Both the position numbers and the translations under genes were made by a program. A stretch of DNA of 64,000 nucleotides from Diphasiastrum complanatum. Lineage: Eukaryota > Streptophyta > Lycopodiopsida > Lycopodiales > Lycopodiaceae. The notes beneath the pieces are model-generated. The model was not told the DNA's origin and ran no database searches. It saw nothing but the letters and a program-made list of their open reading frames with translations. Each line of letters begins with the position of its first letter. Positions within the stretch are counted from its first letter, which is position 1. The DNA lies in the NCBI GenBank assembly GCA_029204225.1, contig CM055095.1, forward strand, positions 74,981,798 to 75,045,797, read 5' to 3'. Positions 21,732-34,049 of the stretch are shown piece by piece.

Positions 21732-24700
21732 CTATCTAGTCCTTGATCGCTCTTTTTCTCTAAACCGATTTCTATCCTCATCATTATGGTCGTAACCTCT
21801 TTCTCGGTCACGATCCCTATCTCTCTCACGATCTCTGGGCCTGCTTTGTTCTCTATCCCATTGTTGATCCCTGCTTTTACCTCTTTCAAAATTACCACGA
21901 GCAAAATCAATGGATCTGCCTCTATCGCCATATCGATCTCGTTCTCTTCCCCTCTCTCGAACCCTATCCTTTTCATGTTCATAACCCTGGGCATCATCCC
22001 TAGAGAACTGTGATCCATTATACCCATCTCCATCTTGACTTCTGTCCCAACTTCCATCTATATCTGCAAGATATTCTCTGCCTCTATCTTTACCTTTATC
22101 CCTCTTCTCTTTTTCTACTACACGTAGCTCCTCGGTATCCCAACCAGCTTTACCCATGCCGGGTGCTGTCTGCTGGTTTTGTACCCAAGATTCTCCTTGC
22201 TTTGCTTTCGTTCGAAATTTCTTCTTCAAATTGCCAAACTCATCGTACATTTCCCCGTCATCCTGCAAAAACAAAATCGTCAAATCTTATATTGTCAATG
22301 CGAACACCAAAATACCTTTCTCAAACTGGAGCTTGATAACATATCTTACAGCACAACTTTAATCGAGAACTGCTAATGATCGATGCAGCTTAGAAGTTCA
22401 CCTCTTCTAGTTCCCGACGCCTGCGTTTTGTCTCCTCAATTTCTGCTTCATCAAATTCTTTATAACCACCAGCCCTCCCTTCCCTAAGACGTTCAAGGAC
22501 AGCAAAATATTTAGTGGTTGCTGAGGGAAAGCTGTTCTTGAAGGAATGTATTGGCACTTTAATGTAAACAAATGTATGACAGTACAGGACTGGGCCTCTT
22601 GTATAAAAGGTTGATGGACAAGAAGATTGATGAAGAATAGACAGTGAGGCACATCACCGTAGGCTTAATTGAGAATTCATACAACATTCCATGAGCTAGT
22701 TATGGCGTAACACTATATTAGCTAACTTTGAAAAGTGCTCTGATCTGATTACTGTAGGTGATTGCTACTAATTCTGAAGTGTTCTAACTTCTTGTATTGG
22801 CTCAGTAGCAGAAACCACATAGGAACACTAGCTATAGCTTTCTCTTCAGAGGACAAGATATTTTTATTGTGTGGAATGCCAGGCTCTGGAAAAGGAACTC
22901 GTCATTCTTTGTAGTGTGCTCCTAACCTAAGTCGCATCCAGCATAGATGTTGGAAAAAGAAAGAAGAATGTGACTAATAGAATAAGTTTAAATACACAGT
23001 AACAAATACTCAATGCATCGGAACATATACAAGTGACATAATATCAAGAATGAAAATGAAATTTCCGGGCACGAAACAAAGACATGGATGAAGAAAGTGC
23101 ATAAGGAATGGAAAGAGGGCATCAATTTCAAAATAAATGATGAGTATGAAAATACATGTGGAAAGCGATACGGTAGAGGAAGATAGGTTCTTTGAATAGA
23201 TGCATTGTTGTGTACTTATCTCAAAAAAGATTTCCGATTATTTTTGGTTAGAAAACAGAAAAAATGAAAAATTATGTTATGTACCAAAAGATATGGGACG
23301 GTTATTTATGAGTGGAAGTGTGAACACGCAATGAGAGTAAGCTAGAATATTTGGAGCTGGACCTTGTGAATAAAAGTCTGGAGATTATGTCCATAATAAG
23401 TTGTATATTTCAATTGCAGCTTTAGTATGTATTATTTAAAGATTCCGAGTGCAAAAGAATGCCTTTTACAAGACACAAATATACACCTCAAAAAGACACG
23501 AGACAATGTTCCGTGATAGAAAGCTATGAAACCTGGCTTAGAAGAATCTTGTCCAGATACAGAAGATCATTACCGGACACCACCTTCACTGATTCCTGGC
23601 TTGGTTGTGTTGCATATATTGCACTTAGATCGCTTTGCCCAGTTTATGTTGCCACACCTTCAAGAGAGTTCGAAGATATGTTAAATCCAAAAAGCAAAGG
23701 CACTATGCATCTAGCCCCCTTCACCGGTGCTGAAACTCTTTCTTCCAACATCATACTGAGATTTAACTTACACAGGCCACCTGATTATAGAATAGGAAAA
23801 AGTTCTTTTATGTAATGGGCATTTTTTTTTTCTTTCTTTGTACTAGTTGGTTCAATTAATAATTGCTTTTGGAAACTAGTCAGACTCAAAAGTACATCAG
23901 TAAAATACCCGCAAACTCACATTGGACAATTCCAGTCATTTGGGCCAAAGAGTCCGGGTGGTCCACCGGGGCCTCGGCCTCGTCCTGCTGACATGTCAGA
24001 AGCACCACGCCCTCTACCATGACCTCCACCCATGCCACCACCTCCAATACCACCGCCAGCAGGACGAGCAGCTCCACAGCGATTACAAACACCTCGGAAA
24101 GCAAAGTTAATGTTGGCACAACTGCAAAAATCCCATATAAACGATAATGTCTGTCAACTGAGATTTGTTCAATCATTAACTGCTCACAAAAGCTCAAATC
24201 TTTCCCAAGAAGTGTTTCCTATGTGCCACAACATTGAGAATGATGAGCTGCAGACTTCACGATTGTGAAACTTAATATCGCACTCTTATGGACTGTGAGG
24301 TATTCATACTTCCATTTGAAGACCTCTAAAGTGCTGGAGTACATGAGCTGGTGCCATTCAAGACAAACGCGATGCAACTAGCACACCAACAAATCCCACC
24401 CCTGCACCAGGGTGACCCAATATTCCATCTTACATGCTACTAGCTTCAATGATGGACTTTCAGCAATTTCTATATGTCCTTTCTAAGAACAGAAACGGAA
24501 GGATTTTTGCAATTTTCAGACTTTCAGGACAGCCAAATGCATCCTTATCAAGCATAGGATTGTAGCCAACTATAAAATATGACAGTCAACAAAACTTTAA
24601 CAACGAACCTCAGAAATATGGCATAACGTCCTTGTACCGGTGACACTAAACTAACATGCTCAACAATCAACAATATAGTACTAGACAAACGGTGAATATA

Positions 24701-25840
24701 ATGATAGTCGTTTGCTTTGAACAACTTAAAAGAAATTCTCTTGAAGTAACTAGGTAAATATAATATTCCACATTTCTCATGACAGATATCTATCTTGGAT
24801 TTAATACTGTTTGGGTGTTCGGAAACAAAAGAAAAGCCAAAAGCTCCACATTTACATGTAGCAGATGTTGCAATTCCTTCAAAAACCATTTAATCAGTAT
24901 CAAGTCTGTTCCGCATCATTAGTTACTGAAAAAGCTTAGAAGTTAGTGTTGGAAGTGAAACTATTTACATGCAAGCAAAATAAAACAAAATATAACATTA
25001 ATGATAACAAAATAAATATGTAAGAGACTGAACAAGCTGCTCACCAAAGCCATCACCGACCTTGGATTTGGACATGGCCAATCCCCTTCTTGCTGCCAAG
25101 TTTTTCCACCAGCTTCTCCTCTTCCCCTTCCTCTACCCCCCCCAGTGCCATCATTATCAAGTACACCACCTGTATCATAGTCATCAGCCAAAGGTGGATT
25201 GGCAGAAGAATCCTCTTGCACACAGACTGCGTCTACCACTGGCTGCTCAGTGGGTTCTTTACTTTTTGTCTCAGCAATCGACACATTGATTGTACTTCCA
25301 TGGAAATCTGTGTTATTGAACCATTCAACAGCAGCAATTGCAGCATGAGGATCCTCATATGTGACAGTGGCATCTCCTTTTGGTTCATTTGTAGACTTAT
25401 CTCGATATATCCATATCTTTGGTCGCCCACTTCTTTTATCTGTCTGCACAGACAAAAAAATTCCAAAAACTTTTGAATCTCTAAATTCAAACATCCCCCA
25501 GTATCAGAAAAAATCAGAACAGATGAACCACAAGATCTGTATGAATCGAATCAACACAATTAATACTGCATGCGAGCGCGCACACCACTCTTATTCCTAG
25601 GATGGTACCTTAGGGAAGCTACTTGTAATGAACAGTTTCCAAGAAAGAAAATTAGAACTTAAATGTTGCAAGAAAAGGGAAGCTGAAGGTTACTTCGCAC
25701 AAATGCTTTGATTTATTTACCTTAAGAAGGCCAATCTTCCCAAAATGTTCAGCCAAACGCATCTCATCTGTTCCTGGTGGCAAGTTGCAGACATATACCA
25801 CACTTGTTTGTACGGTAAATCCCCTTTCTTGATTTGCCAT
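21732..25840 (-). CDS. TAF15-like RNA-binding protein (RRM, two RanBP2 zinc fingers)
   Basis: Six coding exons (plus coordinates): 25721-25840, 25061-25443, 23921-24121, 23574-23657, 22402-22483, 21732-22262. All introns are GT-AG, the phases close, and the CDS is 1401 nt, 466 aa. It belongs to the plant FET/TAF15 group, nuclear proteins that bind RNA and associate with TFIID and splicing factors. Seen in order: RRM with RNP2 VVYVCNL (14-20) and RNP1 KGDATVTY (62-69); a Gly/Arg patch (GRGRGRGEAGG); RanBP2 finger 1 (W162, C164, C169, C180, C183); Gly/Met/Arg-rich linker; finger 2 (W231, C233, C236, C247, C250); an acidic and Arg stretch (EEIEETKRRRR-like) and DDGEMYDEFGNLKKK; an Arg/Asp/Glu-rich tail to the end. 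The weakest point is the acceptor of exon 5 (short pyrimidine tract), fixed by frame and family match. The start is the first ATG before the RRM. Likely functional. Confidence 0.93.
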
Positions 25841-27859
25841 TACAGAACAAGGGAATCATTCATGTACTTCAGATTCTGATCTTTAAAGCTGCATGAACAT
25901 CAACATGAGAGCATTGATCATTGACTAACCATGTAACTCCATCCTGGTGACGCATCACGTAATTAAACTTTGTAAGCTAGTTGTGCAAACCATAAAACAA
26001 ACGAATGATAATTTAGAGGCTCCAAATTGAGTAGTAAACTTTTCATACACCACATGCACATGATTTCCTGAAAGTACAATGAATGTGATAGTTTATGTAT
26101 ACATTGTATTCTACTTTTATTCTCTGCTCACCTGTGCATCTGTGAATTGACAATAGCTACTGTGTTTTACCAATGCATGTATAGACGTAATGAGTTGACT
26201 ATACAGATGATAGCTTGGATAGAATTGTATTTTTGTGATCTTTGCATCTCTTGGCTATAACCGTTGTGTTTATCAAACGAACCACCAAAATTCCATATGG
26301 CTTTATTTTCAAGTTACGTTGGAAAACATCTCAAGCATTCACTTACATTGGTATTTGTATCTATCCTCTCAGGGATCAAAGCATCAAATGGACATCCTAT
26401 CATGACAGGTATGCAAAACTCAAAAATACGGTTACTAGATATAATTCTTTACCCCATCATAAAGCTACAGGTACACTAAGGAGATGAAAACGTTGATGGC
26501 ATGTTCCTTTCAAATAAAAGCCAATCAGAGAGGTAACCACTTCAAAACCAAAGGCCACAAAAAGGTGACTAATGCAAGTCGTAATGCTTCAATCCAGGAA
26601 AAGGAGCAAAGGAAAACACTCTCAAGAACAAAAAGCATAATTTTTGCATTCAGAAATGAATACACAATATGAAAAGAGCTAAGGCAATCCAATTGGACTG
26701 AATGAGGCTCCTCAATCCATGTTAACCCAGAAAAGTTTCTTGCATTTTATCCCTCTCACTTGTATATATGCAAGTTGTTGAAGCCTTTGCCTTACATAAT
26801 ATGATGCACAGATTAGTGGTTTACCTATAGACAAATACATTGCTACATTTAAGTGGATTTCAACACCATCTCATCCGACTACAGCATATTGCTATCATGG
26901 ATCTGCCTCATGCCACTTCTAGCTCTGATTTCCAGAAATTGAGGGCTAGGGTACACGAGCATAACCAAACTTTGCAAAAAACTTCATAGTGGCTTACTCC
27001 ATTACAGGAGCTGTACAAGCTCTTACTCAGGTAGTCCAGATTCTTCATAAGCTTACAGGTGCAAAGGATATCTGACCACATTCACAACTACTTGCATCAA
27101 CTTCACTTGCTATAGGTTCTCATACTATTGCTAGCTTGGAATGCATTTGAGCCAACTTCTGACAATGGTGATTGGCATTCATGGGCCTTGAAGATAGCTT
27201 GGAATTTTTTTGGCAGTTTATGAATTTGCCTCTAGCACTCTTGTTTTGTTCAAGTAGCATTGTGCAAGCATGGTGATACTTTGCATTCCCCTAATAAAGT
27301 TTCACGAGATGTTGGCTTTAATGTGGCTACCTTGGTATTTATATGACTAATAGCTATGGTATTTGCATGTGGCATCATTGGTCTATTCAACTAGCATGGC
27401 ACTTATTGCCATGTTAAGAGCTTCATTGTTAGGACCTCTCATTATGCATCAAAATAATTATCACACTAATATTGTTGGTATGGGATAGCAGCATTAACCA
27501 TCAAAAGCTTCTATTTGGCCAAGATGAGGTGCCTGTTGTTTTCGAATGACATTTTGGACCACATACTTGACAGCAGAGCCACCTATGCTCCATGAAAATG
27601 ACATAGTGCTCTCTAGCCATGTTGCTCATATTGTTGCTTCTATTTGGAATTAGTTATATACTAGAAATAGCCCCTAACTAGTATGCCTTTAGGTACTGGG
27701 GCAGTTAGCATTAAGGACATGTCTTTATGGGATCCAAGTACCCGAAGTTGCCCTAATCTCTAGAAGGTTCCACTAAAGGACCTCTAGATAGTATATATAG
27801 CGCTATCAATTAGACATCTCATCATATCAAGCCCTTCCTATTGAGTAAAACCTTTTGCA
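25841..27859. other. Intergenic stretch upstream of the TAF15-like gene
   Basis: It should hold the promoter and 5' untranslated region of the minus-strand TAF15-like gene; no clear TATA box was found. At about 26.98-27.08 kb a plus-strand frame reads VAYSITGAVQALTQVVQIL, which resembles part of a retroelement capsid, but stops surround it and I do not call it. The remainder shows nothing recognisable. Confidence 0.4.
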
Positions 27860-28640
27860 ACAAGTTGCCTTATAATTCTTTATCTTGCCACTTGCCTGAT
27901 ACTTGGTCTTGTAAACCCATTTGCAACCCTAGTGGTTGCTTTCCCATTAGGTAGTCCACAAGCTTCCATGTGTCATTCTCCATAATGGAGTCATACTTCT
28001 CTTGCATGGCATTTTGCCATACATTTACCTTCACGGTTTCATAGAACACGTAGCTCGTGTGACTTTAAGATAGATGTCATCGGTGCAAAGTTGGTCTCAT
28101 AACTCTCGCGTTGCATGGGTTTACCATAGGAATCTCCTCGTACCTTCCCTACTACATTCACCTTCTTCCATCATCCCTCCATATTTCACCGTTTGCCCAT
28201 ACCACCTTGGTAGACTCTTCGAAGGGGCAGATGATGCAGATGGTGACCATGTATCCCAATGTGTCTTTCTAGCCCTCTTTGCCCTTTCAACTTGTGTCTC
28301 ATCAATGTGCTCCTCTTGTTCTTGCTCTTGAGGCTGAGAAGTCTATTGGTTGGGCTGCTTTGAAACTTGCTCACTAAATCAATAACTAGAAAATACTCAC
28401 TTTTACCATTGTTCTCATGCTCCTCCACCTAAGTTGCATGGTCTTCGTCAAAGGCAACATCTCTACTCAAAATCTTTTTTATGGTCTCAAGATTGTACAA
28501 CATGTATGCTTTTGCTTCTTCACTATCCCCCAAAAATATACACTAGATAGATTTTGCATCTAGCTTCTTCCTGTCACCCTTGGGTATGTGTGCATAGCTA
28601 GTACATCCAAGTAATCAAAGTAGTCCCACCTTTGGCTCAT
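27860..28640 (-). pseudogene. Copia fragment: integrase end, hinge and start of reverse transcriptase
   Basis: Minus-strand frames give the post-integrase region (IPKGDRKKLDAKSI, then SRDVAFDED), a degraded hinge around 28190-28430, and the first part of the reverse transcriptase (QEKYDSIMENDTWKLVD, then frameshifted). Stops and frameshifts are frequent. It lies downstream, on the same strand, of the gag and pre-integrase fragments at 29515-30680; both may be one element whose integrase core is missing. Confidence 0.65.
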
Positions 28641-28962
28641 TGCCATTTCCACGTGTGGATAGTCCACGCAAAAAAATATTTAGACGAAAAAAAAGAAATT
28701 TGGCGTGGGAACCTGATGGTTCCTCACCTCGTTTTTGCTTTTTGAGTCTAAAAACTCTTTTCTATTGTGTGAGAGGGAAGAGAAGAGAGAAGAGACACTA
28801 CAACAAGACGCGCGATTTTAGGTGCATTTCTTGAGAATTTTTTTTAAAGATATATTTAAAATGAGTCTAGTGGGGGAGCGCAAAGCTCGAGCGTCGGGTC
28901 CGGCATTTGGCCTCGATATAAGCCTTGCAAATTGTAACGTGTTTTTCAAAGATTTATAGAGA

Positions 28963-29016
28963 GGGTTATAGGAAGGGTTATACAAAGGGTTATAGGGAGG
29001 GTTATAAGCAGGGTTG
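28963..29016. repeat. Five-unit 12-bp minisatellite
   Basis: GGGTT phrases begin at exactly 28963, 28975, 28987, 28999 and 29011. The first four units follow GGGTTATA plus four variable bases. Confidence 0.85.
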
Positions 29017-29491
29017 TTAGGCCAATTCTGGCCAATGTATTGAAGTTAGGCTTTAGACAATTATATATTTTGTTGATGATGAATAAAGTAAAAAGTTAGA
29101 CATGTACATGGGTTATATAGAATGTGGACTTAGCATGGGTTATATAGTTCAAATGTTAACTTAGAATAAGTAGAACAATGATAAGATAGGCCACCTTGTT
29201 ATTTTCATAGGTTATTAGTGCATATCCTCGGGCACAATTTCCTCCACTGCTTTCGTAGCACTCCTACAATGTTTTGTGCACCGATTCGAATCGACCGATC
29301 TGGTTCGAACCGGCCAAGTCAGGTTCAAACAATTTTTCATTTTCGGGGCCAATTTGAAATTTTTTTCACACGGGCACCAATTCGAACAGGTTTCCGATTC
29401 GAACCACGATTCCTTGTTTGAATCGCCGATTCGTGAAACATGAATACGTCAGTATACAAAGCTTTCATCATCCAGTCTTAAGTTTGGGTTT

Positions 29492-29514
29492 GGGACCCAA
29501 GGGAGTTGGGTCCC
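29492..29514. repeat. Perfect 9-bp inverted repeat, 5-bp loop
   Basis: GGGACCCAA, GGGAG, TTGGGTCCC. It lies where recognisable copia integrase sequence ends, so it may mark an insertion border. Confidence 0.8.
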
Positions 29515-30680
29515 TAACAAAGTCCCCCCTATAGATCTAGTTTGCATGGGTCCACACAGATTTGAATGAACAAGTTCAAGTACTTGCTTGGCCCTGACAA
29601 CTTTTGATTTAAGAAACCTTTTCCTTTCTTGTTTGCCAAATGCACATGCTTCACAAAAGTCATTGCTTAACTTGATAGAGGATACCCCAGGCATACACAA
29701 TGTTCACAATTCATGTCTCCAAACCGATCAAAATGTGGAGTTAGGTATATAGAGGCACCAAAATCTATGTACCAACCAGAACTCGTGGCTTGAGTTGCCA
29801 ATGAGGCAATGAAGAGTTCAAGTTGTCCAATTTCTTCACTATTGTTATTTGCAACCTTCTCAATATAGTGGCATGTTTTCTTCGTCCCTTTCTTTTGCTC
29901 ACTTTGCTTCTTACGGCAATCAAAAGCAAAATGTCCGTACTTCAAGCGATAGTTGCAAATGGCCTTTCTTTTTGGGGTAGATGAAGAACCATAACTCTGT
30001 AAATCCGAAACTTCATCTAACCCATTTGTTGCTCAAGATTTTGTGTTGGGTTTGCCCTTTTTCTGTCCTTTAAAATATTGCTTCTTCTTCTTCAAAGCAA
30101 ATGCATGCTCATCATTACCTTCACTTTCAGAAAGGTTCTTCCTCCTCACCTCTTCACGCATGAGTATACCCCACAGTTCTCCAAATGAGGGAAGTGTCTC
30201 TTATTGAGAGACTCATGAGATAGCCTTGAAAAGCATCTGCAAATTATTCAAAGCTATTGAGATATGTCCCTATCACTGCACTCTACAACTATAGCAAGTT
30301 GGTCCTAAGGATCCTTGATCATTTCGTAATGTGCTCAGTAATTGAATCACTTGTGTCCATATTGCAAGGACTCTAGTCGTATTGACAGTCTGATACATAG
30401 ACCTCAGTATCTCCCAAGCCTCACGAGATCCTATGGAAAACCTAATGTGAAGGACAATGTTATCCTTCGCAGAAAAGTTCATGATATGATGTGCCTTTGA
30501 TCCTCGATGTAATCTCTCAATTCAAGCCCAAAATCTAGAATAGGCTCAGGCCCTATGACTGTACCAAAATTCTTTATCCATGAGAATGTTCTGCATCTTA
30601 CAATTGCACACACTGCAATTGGTTCCACCCAATATACTTTACTCGTTGACCTCTAGCTCAAGCCAGCCATGATTGATTCT
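29515..30680 (-). pseudogene. Copia fragment: gag, protease, pre-integrase, start of integrase
   Basis: In minus-strand order: gag N-terminus around 30480-30680 (CKMQNILMDKEFW), capsid at 30273-30482 (SREAWEILRSMYQ), an Arg/Lys-rich and zinc-knuckle region around 29920-30190 (KYGHFAFDCRKK), a protease site (GWYIDFGAS, where active elements have DSGAS), then the GAG_pre-integrase motif and integrase start (CEACAFGKQERKRF, LVHSNLCGPM). Many stops and frameshifts. Integrase stops abruptly at about 29520. The missing Ser in the protease motif and the lost integrase show it is dead. Confidence 0.75.
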
Positions 30681-31804
30681 TCAATCAAACAAAAGAAATC
30701 AATCATGCTGCAAGAAACAACCTACTATTGCTTTGAATTACACCAAGGTTGAGTATAGGGCAACCAACTACAAGGGCTACCTAAATAAGACCTCTACTTA
30801 ATGGTGCGTAGATGAGATGGGCCCTATTGTTTCACACTGAGATAGCAAGAGTTGTATTCAATTGGCCAAGTATCCCATATACCATGCAAAGACGAAACAC
30901 ATTGAGCAGCCAATCGAATGAAGCTCCTGCTCCAGCATGCAAATCATATTTATCCTCTCTTTGACAAAAGGTTTCAAACTGTCTTCCGTGCAAGATGTTA
31001 TTCTTTGGCCTCTTAGAAAAACTACCCCACATTCCAGATTCCATATTTTACCAATTCCTTAAGAAAACGTTGACTTCAAGGCACTGTCCTATCTGTGACT
31101 AATGACCATTGTTGAAGTGGTATGTATATGGACACGAAGACATGTGCCCGGTCATGCACTGGTCTAGTACGCTGGCGCAAGTGAATCTATGGTCAAGGCT
31201 TGGACAAAATATTCAAAAATCACATGCATTCACACTGCAGGCTTACTAAGGATCTGCTGAAGTTTAAACCTCCCATCTGCTGTTCTTTCATGCCACACCA
31301 GCCTACCAAGGCAGTGTTTTTGTAGCTTGGTGTGCTCATAATCAATATCAACTGCCTTTCGAGGGGAGGGGCTGGACAATGGATGGTTTGTTTCAAGTTA
31401 TGACGTGTGGCATATTGTACCTACCAAATGAATTTTTTTTTGTAAAACATATATTTTGTGGCTTTAGGTACTGCAAACTTTAGCAAAATTCAAATACTCA
31501 CAGGGGAGTATGGGCGTATTGTGGCGACTTTACTAATGACGGTGAACAAGACTCAGAACGTTGAAATTTGCACTGAACAACAGAATGAACAGTTTCAAGT
31601 GTTATATACACATTTTGTGATCCACACAAATCAACTTATCCACATGCTCAGAACCAGATACATTGAGTTTATAGCAAACTATGTAGGAGTAATTGCAAAC
31701 CCTAGAAATGTTGAAGTGATAAGTCAACTCTGAAATAGCTTAAGAGATCAACACACAGAACTCCGTTATACATGTAACCAAGAAAAAGGCTCTCTGTATT
31801 AACC
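30681..31804. other. No gene recognised
   Basis: Upstream side of the copia remnant; its LTR may lie here but I found neither a primer binding site nor a matching repeat. The 91-codon plus-strand frame at 31458-31733 has no recognisable domain. Confidence 0.35.
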
Positions 31805-32455
31805 CTAATTACTGAAATATTGTGTGCTAGGAGTCCAAAGATTTCCCAAAATTTGCCTCATAATCTTCAAGTGCTGGGTCCCGAAACCTGGTGAATGAAA
31901 GCAAACATGAACCAAATCTTGCTCCTTATGCATTATTACAGAATCGCATTGTTGCAGCATGAAGTACTCTTTCAAGATCCCCCTTGACAATATCCTAACC
32001 CTACGGATGTTTCTGAATATGAACATAAAATATAGTAGTCCTTTGATAGCTACGGGGAACTCGGTATTACCTTTGATAACTTTTCCCCTCGATGTTTCAG
32101 AGCATCGATAACTGCACTCGAGCAATCGTGCGCGTTTGAACCTGCAAAACAACCTAATAGAAAGCTTTGGAGCAAGAAAAACTCCTTTATTGAGCTTGCC
32201 CTTGCATATAAGGAGCACCGGGCCGTTTGGCCCCACTGCATTCTCAACCACGTTTTTTTTTAAATGGCTTCCCGGGTGCCACGTCACTGCCCAAACAATA
32301 TCCCATAAGCATCTGTGTGAGTGTCCTAAGGGGGCATATATATGGAAACATGGAAGGGAGGCTTTCGCTGCCCGGCCAACACTACTGCTGCGGCTGCCTG
32401 CAGCGCGGCTACCACTTCTTTGTTGCCATCCCGTTGTTCGGCGCTCGCCACCCAC
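31805..32455 (-). other. 216-codon open frame of unknown origin
   Basis: An uninterrupted minus-strand frame, long for the non-element DNA of this window. Its N-terminal third lies in a local GC-rich patch (about 32370-32540) and is rich in Gly, Ser, Arg and Ala. The middle and end read like ordinary protein (SRGILKEYFMLQQCDSVIM, GFGTQHLKIMRQILG). I recognise no family. A splice-acceptor-like site is possible near 32150. It could be a captured gene fragment, an exon of an unrecognised gene, or chance. Confidence 0.3.
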
Positions 32456-32969
32456 CTACCTGCACCTACCTGTGACGACGCACCCCCGCTGCCCGAGACC
32501 CCGGCTGGGGCCAACAAACGCCCAACACGTGTGCCATGTGCCTTAGAGAGTCATGGCCCCTTGCTTTTATGCTACACAACATAGCTTTGAATAGGGGCAA
32601 AAGAATTTTGGTCCCCTACACAACATTTTGGAATTATACACGAATATGCTACCATATATTCTTATGGTTACACAATATTTAAATGTCTTATGTGTTACTT
32701 GTACTCACATATTAACAATAATAATATCCTTGCTTTTATTAAGATTGATGGGAAAACCCATGATCAAACAAGAAATAGTACCGTAGAACGGCAATAGCTA
32801 TGTAAAAATTTAAAATAGTGAGCTAACTACTCAAAACCAACTGCCTGATGTAAATCACTAACTAAAATAGATCCAGTAATAGGCAATGTAGGAAGCTTTG
32901 AAGCAGCCGCTCCTGCAAACTGAGCCCGCCTAAGAATTGAAATTGTCTGTGAACATTGTAATTCAATAG
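32456..32969. other. No gene recognised
   Basis: The GC-rich patch ends near 32540 and the rest is AT-rich. No domain or repeat is recognised. Confidence 0.4.
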
Positions 32970-33190
32970 AAATACGTTGACGGTAGAAAGAAACAATGAT
33001 TTATTAGATGAATTTGACTATCAAGTAGAGTTAAGGAGGGGGAAGGATCACCAAAACGCTGACTATATATCATGGCTTAAAACTAAAAATCAATTTAAAC
33101 CAATATCAGATGAATTCCCAGATGACCACATAATGCGCATTCAAGAGGAATCATCTATTTACGCACATAGGATGCCACGACCCTCGCATC
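32970..33190 (+). pseudogene. Ty3/gypsy fragment at the RNase H-integrase boundary
   Basis: A plus-strand frame reads LLDEFDYQVELRRGKDHQNADYISWL when viewed from 33002, with the final pieces PISDEFPDDHIMRI near 33100. In gypsy polyproteins this follows RNase H (the VRPGKxHxxADxLSR motif) and precedes the integrase zinc finger. Only about 70 residues survive. It is in the opposite orientation to the gypsy remnant at 34.2-36.5 kb, which includes the same region, so two elements are involved. Confidence 0.65.
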
Positions 33191-33234
33191 TTATTTCTAC
33201 TAATTTTGGCATTTTATTTATTTACACGCATGAC

Positions 33235-33381
33235 GGGAATACCCCCAATATGATGTTGGCTGCATCAACCTCTGGTTTGACCTCAGTGCCATCAATGATG
33301 TCCCACAGTTCTTTGGCAAGTAGAACTACTTTTATCTTGAACTTCCAGCAATGGTAGTTCTCTCCGTCGAGTTTGTCAATC
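33235..33381 (-). pseudogene. Copia gag N-terminal fragment
   Basis: A minus-strand frame gives LIDKLDGENYHCWKFKIK, then LLAKELWDIIDGTEVKP, the typical start of UBN2-type copia gag. It breaks off into gypsy sequence at the left. A degenerate primer binding site lies 100 bp upstream at 33481. Confidence 0.7.
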
Positions 33382-33480
33382 AGAGGAGTGAGACATTGGT
33401 AGAAACAACGATATTGTAATACTGTTGGCTACGCACTTGCTGAGATGAGGTCTTGGTAGAAACAAGACTGATAGTACTGA

Positions 33481-33492
33481 ACCACCCGCTCT
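33481..33492 (-). other. Degenerate copia primer binding site
   Basis: The minus strand reads TAGTATCAGAGC, one base from the TGGTATCAGAGC consensus. The stretch to its right, starting TGTCGGATATC at about 33495, should be the element's LTR; its far border is not visible. Confidence 0.6.
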
Positions 33493-33494
33493 GA

Positions 33495-33860
33495 TACTAT
33501 GTCGGATATCAGGAATATAGAATGATATCGGATCAAAGGAGCTTTGGTAGAAACAAATGCTTTGATATCGAACCGTTGATGGTAGTATAGCAACATAAGT
33601 GGAGAAAACGGATGGTAGGTGGATTAGAAGTGCAACAATTACCAGCAAAACAAGATAAAAATAGAAGTGCGAAATAGAACAAAGCAGTAGTGGTGACTAG
33701 AAACTTGCACTCTGATTGAATGAAGGATGAGTACAAGAGCATGAAGTAGCGCGAGACAATGTGCGCAAAAATTGCTTCAACTGATAATTGTTCACCTATC
33801 TCACAATTACTTAGCAACTTAGTTGCTTAACTAGAATACAGCCTATTGAGCATGTCAGAT
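33495..33860 (-). repeat. Probable copia LTR, borders uncertain
   Basis: It is placed only by the adjacent primer binding site. The phrase TTGGTAGAAACAA occurs at about 33400, 33450 and 33543, partly inside this stretch. No partner LTR was found. Confidence 0.35.
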
Positions 33861-34049
33861 CTGTTGACGCTATATAATAATGATTGCATGTCAAGGCTCA
33901 GTACATTAGAAAGCATAAATCTATCTACTTTTATGCATTAGATGACCATCCTTTCCAACTATCAATATCTGTACAAATTAGGCGAACTATCAATAACATA
34001 CTTGAAGTCATCTGATAGTGCATGGATCAACTTTTTCTTGATGAAGAAG

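Larger units (their letters stand above)
28641..29514. other. Non-copia stretch between two copia fragments
   Basis: No protein recognised. It sits where the integrase core of the surrounding copia remnant should be. It holds a 12-bp minisatellite (28963-29016), a cluster of TTCGAA-centred palindromes (about 29283-29410) and a 9-bp inverted repeat at its right end (29492-29514). It could be an inserted element or simply replacement DNA; no target duplication was found. Confidence 0.4.

Noticed and set aside
21786-22336. Plus-strand frames of 65-108 codons
   Set aside because: Antisense to the Arg/Asp-rich last exon of the TAF15-like gene and the adjoining intron.
22407-22652. 81-codon minus-strand frame as a separate gene
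   Set aside because: It runs from intron into exon 5 of the TAF15-like gene; only the last 27 codons are coding.
25090-25476. 128-codon plus-strand frame
   Set aside because: Antisense shadow of TAF15-like exon 2.
29283-29410. Cluster of GGTTCGAA words as a tRNA B box
   Set aside because: No A box at the right distance and no cloverleaf stems; the words are palindromic repeats.
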